This document shows, one piece after another, positions 23,159 to 35,599 of a DNA stretch of 64,000 nt; position 1 is the first letter of the stretch, and each line of letters opens with the position of its first letter. Location of the stretch: NCBI RefSeq assembly GCF_963583255.1, contig NC_084816.1, forward strand, positions 25,256,119-25,320,118. Direction: 5' to 3'. Under the pieces are notes generated by a model that saw nothing but the letters and a program-made list of their open reading frames with translations, did no database searches and had not been told where the DNA came from. Made by a program: the position numbers and the translations under genes. The DNA comes from Pyrus communis. Lineage: Eukaryota > Streptophyta > Magnoliopsida > Rosales > Rosaceae.

Positions 23159-25428
23159 ATGGCGAACTTGGCAAAGCTTGATTTTGCTGCCTTAGGCATT
23201 ACTGGGAAGAATTACCTTACCTGGGTACTGGATACTAAGATCTATCTAGAATCAAGGAATCTTGGAGATACCATTAGGGAAGAAAACAACTCATCCTCTC
23301 AAGATTGGGCAAAGGCTATGATCTTTATTCGTCGCCATCTTGATGAAGGACTAAAGAGCGATGAAGATCCGTTAGCTCTCTGGAAGGCATTAAGAAACAG
23401 ATACAATCACCAGACAATGGTGATTCTTCTAAGGGCTCGCTAAGAATGGACTCACCTAAGGATCCAGGATTTCAAGTCAGTGGCTGAGTACAATTCCGCA
23501 TTGTTCATAATTACCTCTTAGATGAAGCTCTGTGGGGATACCATTACTGAGGAAGATATGCTGGAAAAGACTTTCAGCATATTTCATGCCTCTAACGTGC
23601 TCCTGCAGGAACAATATAGAGCGCGATGCTTCACTGAATACAACCAGCTGATATATGTGCTCTTGGTAGCTGAACAAAACAATGAGCTCTTGATGAAAAA
23701 TCATTAATCCCGACCTACTGGATCTGCACCATTCCCATAAGTGAATGCTGTTTCCCTCGAAGTGAACGCCACATCCTCTAGTGGCGATAATCATAAATGA
23801 GGACGTGGCCCTAAGCGAGGTCAGTGGAACAGGAGAGGTAAGAATCATAGTGGTCAGTTTCACAACCAGATTCCAAGGCAAAATTCAGGCCCGAGCTTTA
23901 AAAATGGAAATCGTCACAAAGGCAAATCTTGTATAAATAATGCTCCTAGAAACTCTGATGGAGCTTGCCATAAGTGTGGTGGCGATGGGCACTGGGTGCG
24001 TACTTGTCGTACCCCAAAACATATGGTGGATCTATATCAAGCCTCCCTCAAGGAGAAGGGTGTCAAGACTAATTTCCTCGACCAGGCTAGACCAATGGAT
24101 ATACCTGATCCAGTGTGCGACTTATCAGGATAATTGAACACAACTCACTTAGATGTCTCGGACTTCATTGTGGAAAAGAGGAATGAAGTGTATCGGTTCG
24201 ACTGAATCATTTATATTTAATGTACTTTTATTATTCTGAACTTGTAGTTTAAAAAATCACATTTCAATAAAAGAGGCATTTAAATTTCTAAGTTGTTTTT
24301 AACCGTGATCCTCTTTACTTAGAAAGCATGGATAAAAGCTATGGTTATTCTCAAAACATGAGAAATGACGAAGATATTTGTCTTGCAGACAACGCAACCA
24401 CACATACAATACTTCGTGATCGAAAGTATTTCTCAAGCTTGATGCTTACAAGAGTAAGGGTAACAACAATATCAGGTCAATTAGATGTAATTGAAGGCTC
24501 AGGGAAAGCCCAGATTATGTTTCCAAATGGAACAATACTGTCTATATAGAATGCATTGTATGCTACTCGATCTACTCGAAATTTGTTGAGTTTCAAAGAC
24601 ATACGTTTAAATGGATACCACATTGAAACAAAAAGTGCAGAAAATATGGAGTATTTATGCATTACCTCCAATAATACCCAGAAACGTATATTGAAGAAGT
24701 TGCATGGTTTGTCGAGTGGATTGTATTATACATACATAAGGACAGTTGAATCACATGCTGTTATGAACTAGAAGTTCATTGATTCAATGCTTTGGCATGA
24801 CCGTTTGGGTCATCCATGATTCACCATGATGCGTAGGATCATTACCAACTCTAATGGACATCCATTATTGAGCAGAGACATTGCTATCTCAAATGATAAC
24901 CCTTGCAAGGCTTGTTCTCAAGGGAAATTGATAATTAGACCATCACAACTAAAGGTTGATGCTGAATCCCCATCATTTTTGCAAAGAATTCAAGGGGATA
25001 TTTGTGGACCTATTCAACCATCTTGTGGACCATTTCGATATTTTATGGTTTTGGTTGATGCATCTACCCGATGGTCACATGTTTGTTTCTTATCTACTCG
25101 GAATATAGCTTTTGCGAGACTTCTTGCTCAGATAATCAAGTTGCGAGCACAGTTCCCAGATTGCCCCATTAAGTCGATTCGACTTGATAATGTTGGTGAA
25201 TTTACGTCTCAAACCTTTGATGATTACTGCATGACATTGAGCATTGATGTTGAACACCATGTTCCTCATGTCCATACTCAAAATGGTTTAACAGAAACAT
25301 TGATCAAGTGACTTTAGTTAATAGTTCGCACTTTACTCATGAAAACAAAATTGTCAGTTTCTGCATGGGGACATGCCATTTTACATGCTGCATCATTGGT
25401 TCGATTGAGACCTATAGCCAACAACAAT
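23159..25428 (+). pseudogene. Ty1/copia gag-protease-integrase, decayed and 3'-truncated
   Basis: Gag starts at 23159 (MANLAKLDFAALGITGKNYL, TWVLDTKIYLES, LWKALRNRYNHQ), the UBN2/DUF4219-type capsid. It continues through several stops to a CCHC zinc knuckle, CHKCGGDGHWVRTC, near 23965. Protease follows from 24380 (LADNATTHTILRD, then NLLSFKDIRLNGYH). A GAG-pre-integrase segment MLWHDRLGHP is near 24788. An integrase core runs from 24826 (GDICGPIQPSCGPFRYFMVL, VDASTRWSH, HTQNGLTE). Stops at about 23441, 23520, 23707, 24131, 24549 and 24770 show that it is dead. The integrase breaks off near 25428 against unrelated sequence; reverse transcriptase and RNase H are absent. Confidence 0.88.
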
Positions 25429-25830
25429 CTTCCTTGAAAAAACTACACCGCTGACTCGCAGCAACTTTCTGATCAACCGATGAGACGCATTAACTTTCCG
25501 ATCAACCCCGACAAGCTTAAACCAGCTCACCAAGCTCCTAAGAAACACGATCGCAGCATACCTTAGCTCTGTTCCCAGAAAAAAAAAATGTGAAACCTGG
25601 CTTTGATACCATCTTAACAAAGCATCAATGAAGGAAGAAAGGTGTACAAAAAGTCATAGAGAAGAGAGAAATATATTTGTTATTACAACAATAGCAATTT
25701 TGATTACATTGGGTAATGACTTAGCTCACTATATATGGCAACTAAAAAACTTAGTCACTAAGTAAACTTGTAACTAATTGTAACAACCTATAACAACCAA
25801 AACTTTAGGATCATTACACATGTCATAACA
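25429..25830 (-). mobile_element. Fragment of a second copia-type LTR with primer site
   Basis: Read on the minus strand, TGGTATCAAAGCCAGG (25596-25611) is an initiator tRNA-Met primer site with one change from the common form. It follows an LTR-like stretch that occupies about 25613-25830 on the plus strand. Sequence at 25429-25590 would be the start of its internal region. It abuts the broken integrase of the preceding element, so a rearrangement or truncated insertion joined the two. Confidence 0.45.
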
Positions 25831-26028
25831 AAGATTATGCCATTTGGCATTCTTATGGTTAGTAGTAAGAGATGAATTATTCAAAAAGAAAACTTGTCTA
25901 TTTCAATTCTTCATAAAATGGTAGGATTAGAAAGGAAAAGTTTAACAAAAATGCAACTCTTAGCACATATTTGTACTATTTTCGAGTAGTGCTACACATA
26001 CCACATATTTGTTGGTAGACCCTACCTC

Positions 26029-28496
26029 TGTAACGACCCGTTCCCAAATATTTTGGTTTTTATATTTTTAAAGCATGAATTTACTAAAATGTCCTTCGAG
26101 GTAAAAATGTTGACTTTTGTAAACCGTCTTGTCGTGTCATGTAAGATTTGTTTCCTTGGTGTATCCTTGTAGTACTCAGCATTACGGACGTGTGGGCGCA
26201 AAGTAGAATCAAATTTGGAGTTACTATGAACGTTTTACCGAACTACGTAGTCGAGAGGCAAAGTAGTCAATTCACTATTCTAGATATTAGGGTTAGATAT
26301 TTTTATTATTTTATAATTTTTTGTCATGTGGAGCCCACACCCCACTTCTCCTTCTTCCCCGTGTCCTCCCTCCCACAATCTCTCAAACTCTTTCGAACTC
26401 TCCCTCCCTCTCATCATTCTCTCTCCCTCTCAGAACAACCACCACCTCGCCACTCTTCCTTCGGCAAACCACTCAGACCACCATCATTTCCCTTAACGTG
26501 CTCAAGATGTCAGGTTGATGGTTCGAAACGCACAGTGACCGCTGCCATTATTCTTGATTTTTCTTAACGATTCCTCAATTTTTCTGACGAAGGTGAGTCT
26601 CTGGACTCCCTTAGTCTTTCTCATTTAGCTATTCTAAGTTTAGTTGTTAGGTTAGACATGCTTATTGATGAAGTTTTGGTACAGATTGACTGGGAGGAAA
26701 AGTTCCCTAGATTTTGGGGGATTTCGACGGCTTTGAGCAGTTTTTTTGCCAACTCCGGCCACAACCAGTCCTCGAATGGGTAAATCCTTGTTCACCTCTT
26801 CCTTAGCTTCATTTTGAGTTATAGATTATTGAAAATAGTAGAGATTTGAGATTGATCGGAGCTGTGGATAATTTTCCCAGTTTTCGATTTTCTTCTTCGC
26901 TGAGTCCGGCCGATCCACGGCTGGAAACCGAGTCGACCCGACCCGTAACCTAAACCGAATCCAAAACCAACAACCAAGCCCAACCCAATAACTATGCCCA
27001 ATCCAATAATCCGAATCCAACCCAGCAACCCGGCCCAACCCAGCTACCAGGCCCAGCCCAACTACCAACCCAAAACCCAAATTCGACCCAACCCGAATCC
27101 AATCCCAGTTTCCATGGTCGACGCATGGAGGGCTATCATGGCTAGCGCGTGGAATACACAGGGCTCCGCCGGCGACCCATCTCGACGCATGGGGTACCTG
27201 AGGTCCCTTCTTAGGTTTTTCGACATGCCGAATCCAAATTCATTGTCCGTTTTCCCAAATTCTATCGTATTAGCAGAGTTTTATTAAATGACCTCTATTT
27301 GTGTTTAGGTGTGTCGATGGGAAGTGACACATGCCTCTTTAGTTCAAGCGGCTCCCAACAACAAAATATCTGTGAGTGGACTCCTTCTTAACTCACATGT
27401 TTTTATAAAATATTAGGCTTGCATTTACGAAAAGCATGATTTCATGATTTTACGTTTTATGCATTATTTATGATTTATTAAGTTTACGTTTTACCAAAGG
27501 TTATGAATTATTGGATTTTCGTATGTGAAATTCTATGGATTTACGAATACGAATTTCATGGATTTATGAGATGAGGCTTTGAGCTTTTGAGCTTCGGTAT
27601 TTTGATACAAGTTTTTGAGATACGTTTTTGGTGCTTATCTAGTGGGTTATTATATAACACACACACACACACACACAACACGAGTATGTAGACGTCTATG
27701 GCCATATGACACAGTTGATGATATTTATGACGTACTCCCAGCTTCACTAGCCACGGCTAGTGTCGGTGTGTTATGTGTGTGTGTGTGTATATATGTATGT
27801 ATATTTCTTCTCTGGTGTAACCCAGAGTTGTACAGATTCACATTCGGGTGATGGACCCATTATTTCTTCACTGGTGTAACCCGGTGTCGTACAGCTTTAC
27901 CTTCAGGTGATAGTTATGCCTTCGGGCAACTATGATACCTCTAGTTGAGTACATCATTGATGTGATTTACGGATGTTTTATGGATTTGCCTTTGGGTGAC
28001 TGTATTACCATTACTGAACACTGGTTTACACGTACATGTTTTATGAATGTTTTTCATGGCATGTTAAAATTTTCAGAAAACCTACTATGTAGTACAATAT
28101 ATGAGCTTTCAAAACAGGGGGTTAGTATGTTTAGAAAGAAAATGATTTTCTTATTATTAGTATTAGTATTATAAACTTTGGTCCACTCACCCTTTGTTTT
28201 GCGCCTCCTTCAGGAGTTAGAATCGAGGCATACAATCCCGGTGTCAGGATGCTTACGCATAGGTATCTTCGAGTCTTCTCTGTGTAGGACCCATTCTTTT
28301 GTTCGTGCCTTTTTAGAATAATGCTTTCATATCATTCTTGATTAGTTGTATGCTCTGAACACGTTTCTGCATTAGCATATTTCTTTCTAATTACATATTT
28401 TATTGTATGCATGTTTAAAATAACTTCGTCACCATCGGATGTTAGCCAGCACGTACCTACCCTGATATTTGGAGATATCAGAATCGGGACGTGTCA
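26029..28496 (+). mobile_element. Large non-coding element B (long solo LTR-like), 5-bp TSD ACCTC
   Basis: It starts TGTAACGACCCGTTCCC and ends CAGAATCGGGACGTGTCA, with ACCTC at 26024-26028 and 28497-28501. At 2468 bp it is the largest of the three related elements and has perfect TG...CA ends. No retroviral domain or long ORF is present. It holds an AC repeat (about 27658-27678) and a GT repeat (about 27768-27790) in inverse relation, two hairpin repeats followed by TYGTACAG (27810-27835 and 27869-27894), and the inverted pair GTGAGTGGAC (27372-27381) and GTCCACTCAC (28181-28190). Element A shares long stretches with its first 600 bp. Confidence 0.75.
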
Positions 28497-28506
28497 ACCT
28501 CTATTA

Positions 28507-28650
28507 ATTGTTTATTTGGTTTAAGGTGTACGTGCATGTATGCAAGATTTGATTAGAATTATGTTATTATTTTCAACAAAAATGCTACTCTTACAAAATT
28601 TTAATCAAATCCTGCATACATGCATGTACACCTTAAACCAAATAAACAAT
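28507..28650. mobile_element. Foldback MITE, 144 bp
   Basis: The left arm ATTGTTTATTTGGTTTAAGG... is mirrored by the right arm ...CCTTAAACCAAATAAACAAT over about 50 bp with few mismatches. The short loop is ATTATTTTCAACAAAAATGC-like. Flanking TA/TTA could be the target duplication, as in Stowaway or Harbinger MITEs. The transcript would fold into a long hairpin. Confidence 0.75.
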
Positions 28651-29199
28651 TATAAATTCAAGTGATCATTTAGGTAACAGTATATTGCCTAGTTTGAACG
28701 AACTGAGGTACGCAGTCTGCAAGACCACAAGCGCGCGCAACGGAAACATCCGCATCATGGACTTCGCTAAACTAACAAAGTGAAAGTACGTGCACGTCAG
28801 TAACATATATAGATATATAGCTATATATTTGATGGAGCCGGAGGCATGCAGTTCACCGTCAATTAACATTAGGATCACGATCGTCGGCCATGGATGCATG
28901 CATCTTCTTTTTGTGCATCATTAGATATAGATAAGGTACTGCATAGTGCATGGCTTTGATTTCTACCTAGCTACAATACATACAGATTTGATTGTGGAGA
29001 TTGAATTTTGCTCGCATCAAGTACTAATGTTAATTGCTCTACATTCAAAATGTCTTTTAGCAGATTTCTGTTTTATCAGATAAGAAAATTAATGCTTAAA
29101 ATAATAATCCCGAAATATTATTTATACAATTTCTTGTAATATTAACAAGGATGATGTCCTTAAATTTTGTCACTACAGGAAATTAAAACTGGTACCATT
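28651..29199. other. 3' flank of the HGSNAT-like gene, no gene seen
   Basis: The sequence contains a GATATAG/TATATAG stretch near 28808-28830 and otherwise no motif. It includes the 3' untranslated region of the minus-strand gene that ends at 29200. Confidence 0.5.
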
Positions 29200-32100
29200 T
29201 TACAGTTTTATATACACGCCTTTCATGTGAAGAAACCCAGAAACAAGACCCCAAAATAAAATCTCAAGTATTACAAATGCTAGGGTACCCCAGTTCTTCG
29301 ATCGAAGCATGTCCTGCAATAATGCCTCTGTCCCATCAACCTGCATCACATTTCCCACCAAACTATTTATTATGCAACTAGCCAATGTGACAAATCATCC
29401 AACAAATAAACAATTAATGGAAGGAATATTAAAAGACTACAGCAAACAAAAACTTTTAGGTCTTTTCTCTTCTTTTTTCCAGCAGAGAAGAAGGATAAAG
29501 ATTACCAAGTTATTCTCTGGTGACCGCCAATAGAAACCTTGCAAACCTGCTGAGAAGAGGTCACAAGCACCCAAAGCATATATAATGAGCGCATTCATCC
29601 CCATCCATTGCAGCAACACTGTCGCCTTTATGAAATGTTTGACATCAACCTGCATTTAAATAAGGTTTCACTAAAGCGCACATGAATCTTTGAATTTGTC
29701 GCTTCCTCCAAAATTATCATTCACTAGTATGCCAAGCTTTGTATCGGATCATTAAGCTTGTCAAACATATTCAATCATTTAATCAGTGATTAGCAAAATG
29801 CGAACTTACTATGTAGAAGATAATGCATAACATCAAGCCTGATGCTCCTGCTGTAATACATGTATAGCTCATTGTGTATAGTGGTTTACAGAAAGGAATA
29901 CCTGATACAGGTACAGCCCATTACTCATAGGAAAAAGAATAGAAATCCTCAACAGAAGAAAAATAACGAAAAAAATAATGCAATAAAAAGAGAATATACC
30001 AAGCATCTTCAAAGCATATCCAAATATTAAAAGAGGAAAGGAGGACATAGACCATAACAATATCCTCTGCTTCTGGTCCTACAAAAGAAAGGATCCTGTC
30101 AGGGAAGCAATTCATCAAAGAGGCAAACCAGACACAACGAGAGTGCAGACAGTTAGTGTTATCAGCAAAAAGAAGCTTCAAACCTTGAAATGCAATAGTA
30201 TGTGCCCAAAATGCAATCCCACAAAACATGTAACGGCAGCCATCAGAGAACTGGAAATTTATTAATAAAATGAATCAAAGACCAATTCTGAATAATCAAT
30301 AATGATGACGCTTTGACATTTATAGAGTGTCTGTTTGTGTGTGTGAGAGAGAGATGAAAATAGAGTTTGAGTCAGAGAAATGCAGAAATCAACCTTAAGA
30401 TTCCCTCTGGGTCAAATGGTGCAAGGCACCATTGAGGAGAATCAGAGGGCAGAGGTCCATAGTCAGGAGAATTAACACTGCATTCCTGAGACACAAAGGG
30501 TTAGCATTTTTCAATTATCAGCAATGAAAAGCACTGATACAGGGCTTAAATCCTGATATATTCAATAATGCAGTTACCAGAGAAGGCCCATGAGAATGAC
30601 CTTTGTTCTTCTGTAAACAGGATGTTGATAAAGGTGATGCTCGCCCAGAATAACTCGATCGATATAACCAACAGCATTGCAAGGAGGTTCAAGACTACCC
30701 CTCACTCCACAATAAACCTAGTAGGTAAATATTGTACGCAAACGTTGAAATCTTACAGGACCAACCAAATTCAATCCTAAACCAAAATCTAACACCTTAA
30801 CATTGTCCCTTAGCAATTAGAAATGAAGAGAACAATTTAACTCACAATTTGAGTACCAGGTCCAGAACGAGACAAATTCAAGCTTGCAGCTTCATATTCC
30901 CAAGTTGGAACGAAAAGACCATACAGAAAGCACATGTGAAAAAAGCATAATCCAATAGCAAACAGCCTGCATTACACATGAGAGTGGACAAAAGGAAAGC
31001 ATATGTATGGTCCACTTAAATTCATGAGCATCAACAGAATTTGTAGAAGCACTAACCACTGATTGTAGTATTTCCTAGCAAAATCGACCAGTGATTCAAC
31101 CATGATATTGTTAACAAACCAGATCTCTGAGATTGAAGCCAGCAAATATCCAATTGAAATCCTCTGAAAATTAGATGCAGACACTTTCAACATGCTTTCA
31201 ACATGAGAGGTGATAGTAGTGTATGCCATTTTGAATATCAAAATCACTCGTAGTTAATAGCAGAGGAAGAATATGATACAAACTTCTAGATTGAGTCAGC
31301 ATAATGCTACCTGTAGTACACCTAGCCAACGTATCTTGCCCACATCAACCCCATATGTTAAATGGTCACGCCCATGGAAATACCCACCTAAGAACACATT
31401 GCAAAGAGAAATATTACAAGCAATCATCTTTAAGCACAGAATCTATAACCAAATATGTTCCATACCTTAGAACTAATGAATGCATGTTATACAATGTAAG
31501 CATGAACTGTAAAGCATAAAATTTATACTAAATTCAGACAATTGACAAAACTTACAAGTGTTGTACCAATATAAGTAAAAGAAACATCAAGGAATGCTGA
31601 GTGTAATCAAGTATAAGACTATGATAATCTAATGGAACAATGACAGGGTACCTTGCAGTAACAACCCCAAGAGAAAGAGATTCATTGCTCTAAGAATGAC
31701 TTTCTTTGTGGCAGTTGTCTTGTTGGGTATTTTCTGCATGGTAATAGAAGGAATAAGAGCAGGCAGTTGATTAGTATATAATTGCTTCCTTACATTTCAG
31801 AATTATTCACATAGAAATCACTGCAGAAAAGTGCTGTCCTTTTCTTTTATAAAGATAAGCTTCCCCAATTAACTCTAGATATATAATGTAGTGAAATCAT
31901 TTGGGATTTGGAAGACATGACAGTGCCACATAGTAACATACAGGGGTTTTAGACAAGGATTGGGTGGAAAAAAGAAAAAGATAAACCCTAGAGTCCTACA
32001 GCCTACCTTGAATGCAAGACTGATGGAGACGCCAACAAGAAAAAGAAAAAATGGCATTACAAAATCTGCAAGTGTAACGCCCAACCACGGAGAGTGGTTT

Positions 32101-32697
32101 ATCGACGGGAAAGCTCCTCCGGCATCATCGACCAAAATCATCAACTGTTGATTGTTGATAGAAAACCTATCAAATCAGGAAGACGTAATAGACAGACACA
32201 CAGAAAGCTAGCTCATCATCAAATTAGTTAACATATATAAAAACAAACAAAGGAAATGAGAAAGATGTCAAGCTCTAGCCTTTAACTAACTACAAGGGAA
32301 ATCATCAAGTAAGAATTCCATAATCCAAGTATATCATCTCAACTTAATTGATTCAAGTGAATCGCATGACAACTCCAAACCTAATCTAAGTACTAATCCA
32401 AAAACCACCAACCTATCTCAAAATTAGAATCTAAGCAAATTCGGGGGGTTTAGATTCGCATTTAGCAAGCAATTTCAATCAGAATCGCCTGGCTTGGCGT
32501 ACCGCGACGGTGAGGCCACGGAAGACGTCGAGAGAGGCCAGGCGTTGATTAGGCGTCGATGCATGTGTGCCGTTGGATGGTGAGGCGGGCACAAGACTTA
32601 GGATCTCATTAGAAATGGATGATTCTCCGTCTGTGTCTGTGTCTGTGTCTCTGTAGAGATGAAGAAGAGGAGCAACGTCGTCGACGGCTGCAGACAT
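29200..32697 (-). CDS. Heparan-alpha-glucosaminide N-acetyltransferase-like membrane protein, 483 aa, 13 exons
   Basis: Exons on the complement, in transcript order: 32503-32697, 32007-32144, 31652-31733, 31311-31387, 31057-31163, 30846-30966, 30601-30717, 30394-30485, 30184-30250, 30000-30078, 29810-29901, 29506-29649, 29200-29340. They total 1452 nt; all phases agree and all junctions are GT-AG. The protein has a hydrophilic N terminus, then RLASLDVFRGLTVALMILVD, PWLGVTLADFVMPFFLFLVG, YFHGRDHLTYGVDVGKIRW, a loop with CNAVGYIDR and HHLYQHPVYRRTKECSVNSP, GLHFGHILLHFK, PLYTMSYTCITAGASGL and a last membrane segment near the C terminus. These are hallmarks of the HGSNAT/DUF5009 family. The animal member acetylates heparan sulfate at the lysosomal membrane using acetyl-CoA. 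Plants lack heparan sulfate, so the plant substrate is unknown. The gene looks intact. Confidence 0.93.
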
Positions 32698-32975
32698 TAT
32701 CCTGATCTCGGTGACAGTCAGTCAGGCATCACTCACTCACTTCTCAGCTCCTCTTTCGGTTCATTTCTCTCTCTGTCTGGTGCTCCGTGACTCGGTGACT
32801 CAGTAGCAGTGCCTCCGGTCAGGTCTGGTGAAACCGGTGTATGCAAGAAAACTTAGAAAAGTCCACACCAAGATCCAAGGCCAATGCGCTGTGCTACAGT
32901 ATTAGTTGACCAGCGGGCATGTGGCACTTATCCTCATTTCTTGTTAAACAAATTTAGCTGGTGGAATATTTCATT
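32698..32975. other. Upstream region of the HGSNAT-like gene
   Basis: The first 150 bases are pyrimidine-rich (TCTCTCTCTGTCTGG-like when read on the plus strand), fitting a transcribed leader for the minus-strand gene. I see no clear TATA box. The Mutator-like element begins 278 bp upstream of the start codon. Confidence 0.4.
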
Positions 32976-34239
32976 GAGATAAATTATACAAAACTATATT
33001 AATTATGAGTTGAACTACAATTTTATAATTCATATTTTCAAAATTACAATGATATATTTTTTTATTAAATGCTGATGTGGTTTGAGGGGAAATCCGTCCT
33101 TTAATCCAATGAAATTAAAAAACTAATTAAATTTAAAAAATTTTAAAAATATTTTTTATTAAAAATTTGTGAGACCCACTCCCTACAAACCCATCACCCT
33201 CACCTTCTTTCCCAGTTCACCCGACTCTCCCAACATTCCTTCTCCAACATACCCGTGTGTTTGCTGTGGTCCAGATCTCTGGATCGACCCGTTTCCTACG
33301 CGAGCATCCCAGGTGAGTTTACGACAAACTCTGGTGACAAGCACCGTCGCCACCACCACTATTCCACTGTTCTTGGTGCCACGAACAGGATCCACCCAGA
33401 GTTCGCGCTGTTTGGTCGCCGTTCATGGCAGATCAATCTGTGGAATTCTCGGGAGTTTGACGCCGGCAATTTGGCATTTGGAGAGGACGATGAGGGTGCA
33501 GCGGTAGAGATTGAGCGGCATGTGGTGTAGGAGAAGGGAAATCACCCTATCTTGTTGGTTCTTCGTCTTCTCTCACTCGGCCATGAAACCCAGTCACCTC
33601 TTTCTCTTTCCATTCAAGATTCAGATCTGCATCATCAATTTGCCTTTTTGAATTTCTGAAAAAGACCATTGATGCACATTCGAACTCTAATTAATCATGG
33701 ATGAGATTTGCGGCTTTCAATTTGACTGATTTGAGTGCAAGGGGCGATGGCGTGTGAATCCCAGAATATATATTATTACATCTAATTGGGCTTTGATAAA
33801 CACTCAACCAAAAAGGTTGTGTTGGTTACTTCGAAAGGTGCATGAGGATTTGCAAGTAGTGAGTGAGAACAGAGGTAGACGCCGATATTGGTGGGGTGAT
33901 GAGATTATTCAAGTGAGAGATGAAGAAGACAAATTCGGGGACAGACCCGCGGCCGAGACATACCGACTCAGAAATAAGGGTGATGGGTTTGTAGGGGTTA
34001 GGTCGCACATTTTTTTATAAAAATAAATAAATGATTTTTTATTTATTTATAATATTTAATTAGTTTTTGACCAAAGAGTGAATCCCACGTTAAGTCACGT
34101 CAGCATTTAACAGAAACGCTGACAAAAGTGTGACATTGCAACAAATTCGTAAGATGAGGTATGTCATTGTAATTTTTAAAACATGAGGTATGAGATTGTG
34201 GTTTAACCCATAGTTGATGTAGTTTTGTGTAATTTATCC
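32976..34239. mobile_element. Mutator-like non-autonomous element with long inverted ends
   Basis: The left end GAGATAAATTATACAAAACT and the right end AGTTTTGTGTAATTTATCC are inverted. Similarity extends over more than 100 bp, including AATGCTGATGTGG on the left and CCACGTTAAGTCACGTCAGC on the right. Near-identical 8-bp flanks, ATTTCATT and ATTTCAAT, suggest the target duplication. The centre has proline/serine-rich ORFs with no recognisable domain; it could be captured host sequence. No transposase is present. Confidence 0.65.
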
Positions 34240-35128
34240 ATTTCAATATATAGGGGATTTTTTTTTTTTTTTTTGTCCGGTAGGTAACATCATTAAATAG
34301 TTTAATAGTTAGTTTTTAGTATAGCCGGCTTAGGAGAACGGTCACGGAGTGCGATAAATTAGGTTATTTCACATGCAATAAAACTAAAAGAAGGAAGCGA
34401 TGAACAATTAAGAAAGGTGATTGGAGAATTGGTAATTTACGTGTTAAAGTTTATGACTTATTCTATTAACACCTCATATATTGTTGATTAAACCCCACAT
34501 ACTTAATACACCCCACATTTGTTTTTTCAATTAAAAATTATCTTAAACACCCCACATACTTTCTCATAAAATTCTTACACCCCACATTCTCATACACCTA
34601 ATATTTTCCACATATACCCCACATTTTCTATACATCCCATATTCTTCAAATCTTATAATCATTTTCAATTTTAATAAATTAAATTAACTTTGGATTAAAA
34701 GCCTAAGATTCTCTAAAAAGAGAAGTCTACAATCCAGTTTGTTTAGCTTGAATTTCATTGGGTTATCACAACCAATCTCCTTTTCTCTGTCTCTTAAGCC
34801 TTTTGCTAAAAAAAAAAAAAAAAAAAAAAAAAAAGATTTCTGCTCAAAAATGGCAACTAGGAGGAACCTAATAGAGCAAAAGTAAACCCCAGAAGATAAA
34901 TAAGAACAGAAAAGACGTTGCTGGGTTGGCCTCCTATGAAATTGGGTAGTATGGAAAGAAAAAGTAGGCTTAAATAATTACCTATGTCGTTGAATAATTA
35001 AAACAATGACAAATATGAAATTTTACCGGATGTGAAGCTTCCGAAATATTGATATGTATTTTTTCTCAATCAACATGTTTATAGTTTCAATAGTTAGAAT
35101 TTTATTCAACAATGAAGTGGAGAGTAAG
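34240..35128. other. AT-rich spacer with CCCCACAT repeats and poly(A), no gene seen
   Basis: T runs lie at 34258-34274 and an A run at about 34808-34834. Between 34470 and 34650 the words CACCCCACAT and TACACCCCACATT recur many times at irregular spacing. No ORF of interest. Confidence 0.45.
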
Positions 35129-35552
35129 TGACACACCCCGATCGAGATCAGGGCATGCTGGCCGTCACGTGAAAGTGACGTAACCATGTGCACAGTGCGG
35201 AAGCTAATAAAATAATAATGGAAATAGTAATACGAATAAATAAAAACTGGTTTTACATAAAGTAATAACAAGTGCAAGCGTAAGTGTGACGCTAAGTTCA
35301 GAGCATAAAGCCTAAAGCAGTCCAAAAGAAAATGTCGCAACAAAAGTACACCCGAAGGTGGTCCTATGCTGGTGATTGTCTGTCAGATATGCCGGGAAAA
35401 TCCTCATGGAAACCACCAAACGTGCTAGCCAACTAGAACCTGGAGGGGCGCAAAACAAAAACGTGAGTGGGCAAAAACAAAGCTTTTCGAAAACCATTTG
35501 ACAAATAAGTTATAACCCCTCGCCGTAAAACCTGTATACTTCCCAGAAAAGA

Positions 35553-35599
<47 letters not shown>

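Noticed and set aside
33169..33530. Proline/serine-rich ORFs on the plus strand as a gene
   Set aside because: They overlap in two frames inside a Mutator-like element, have no start context, domain or splice structure, and are offset by equal ORFs on the other strand.
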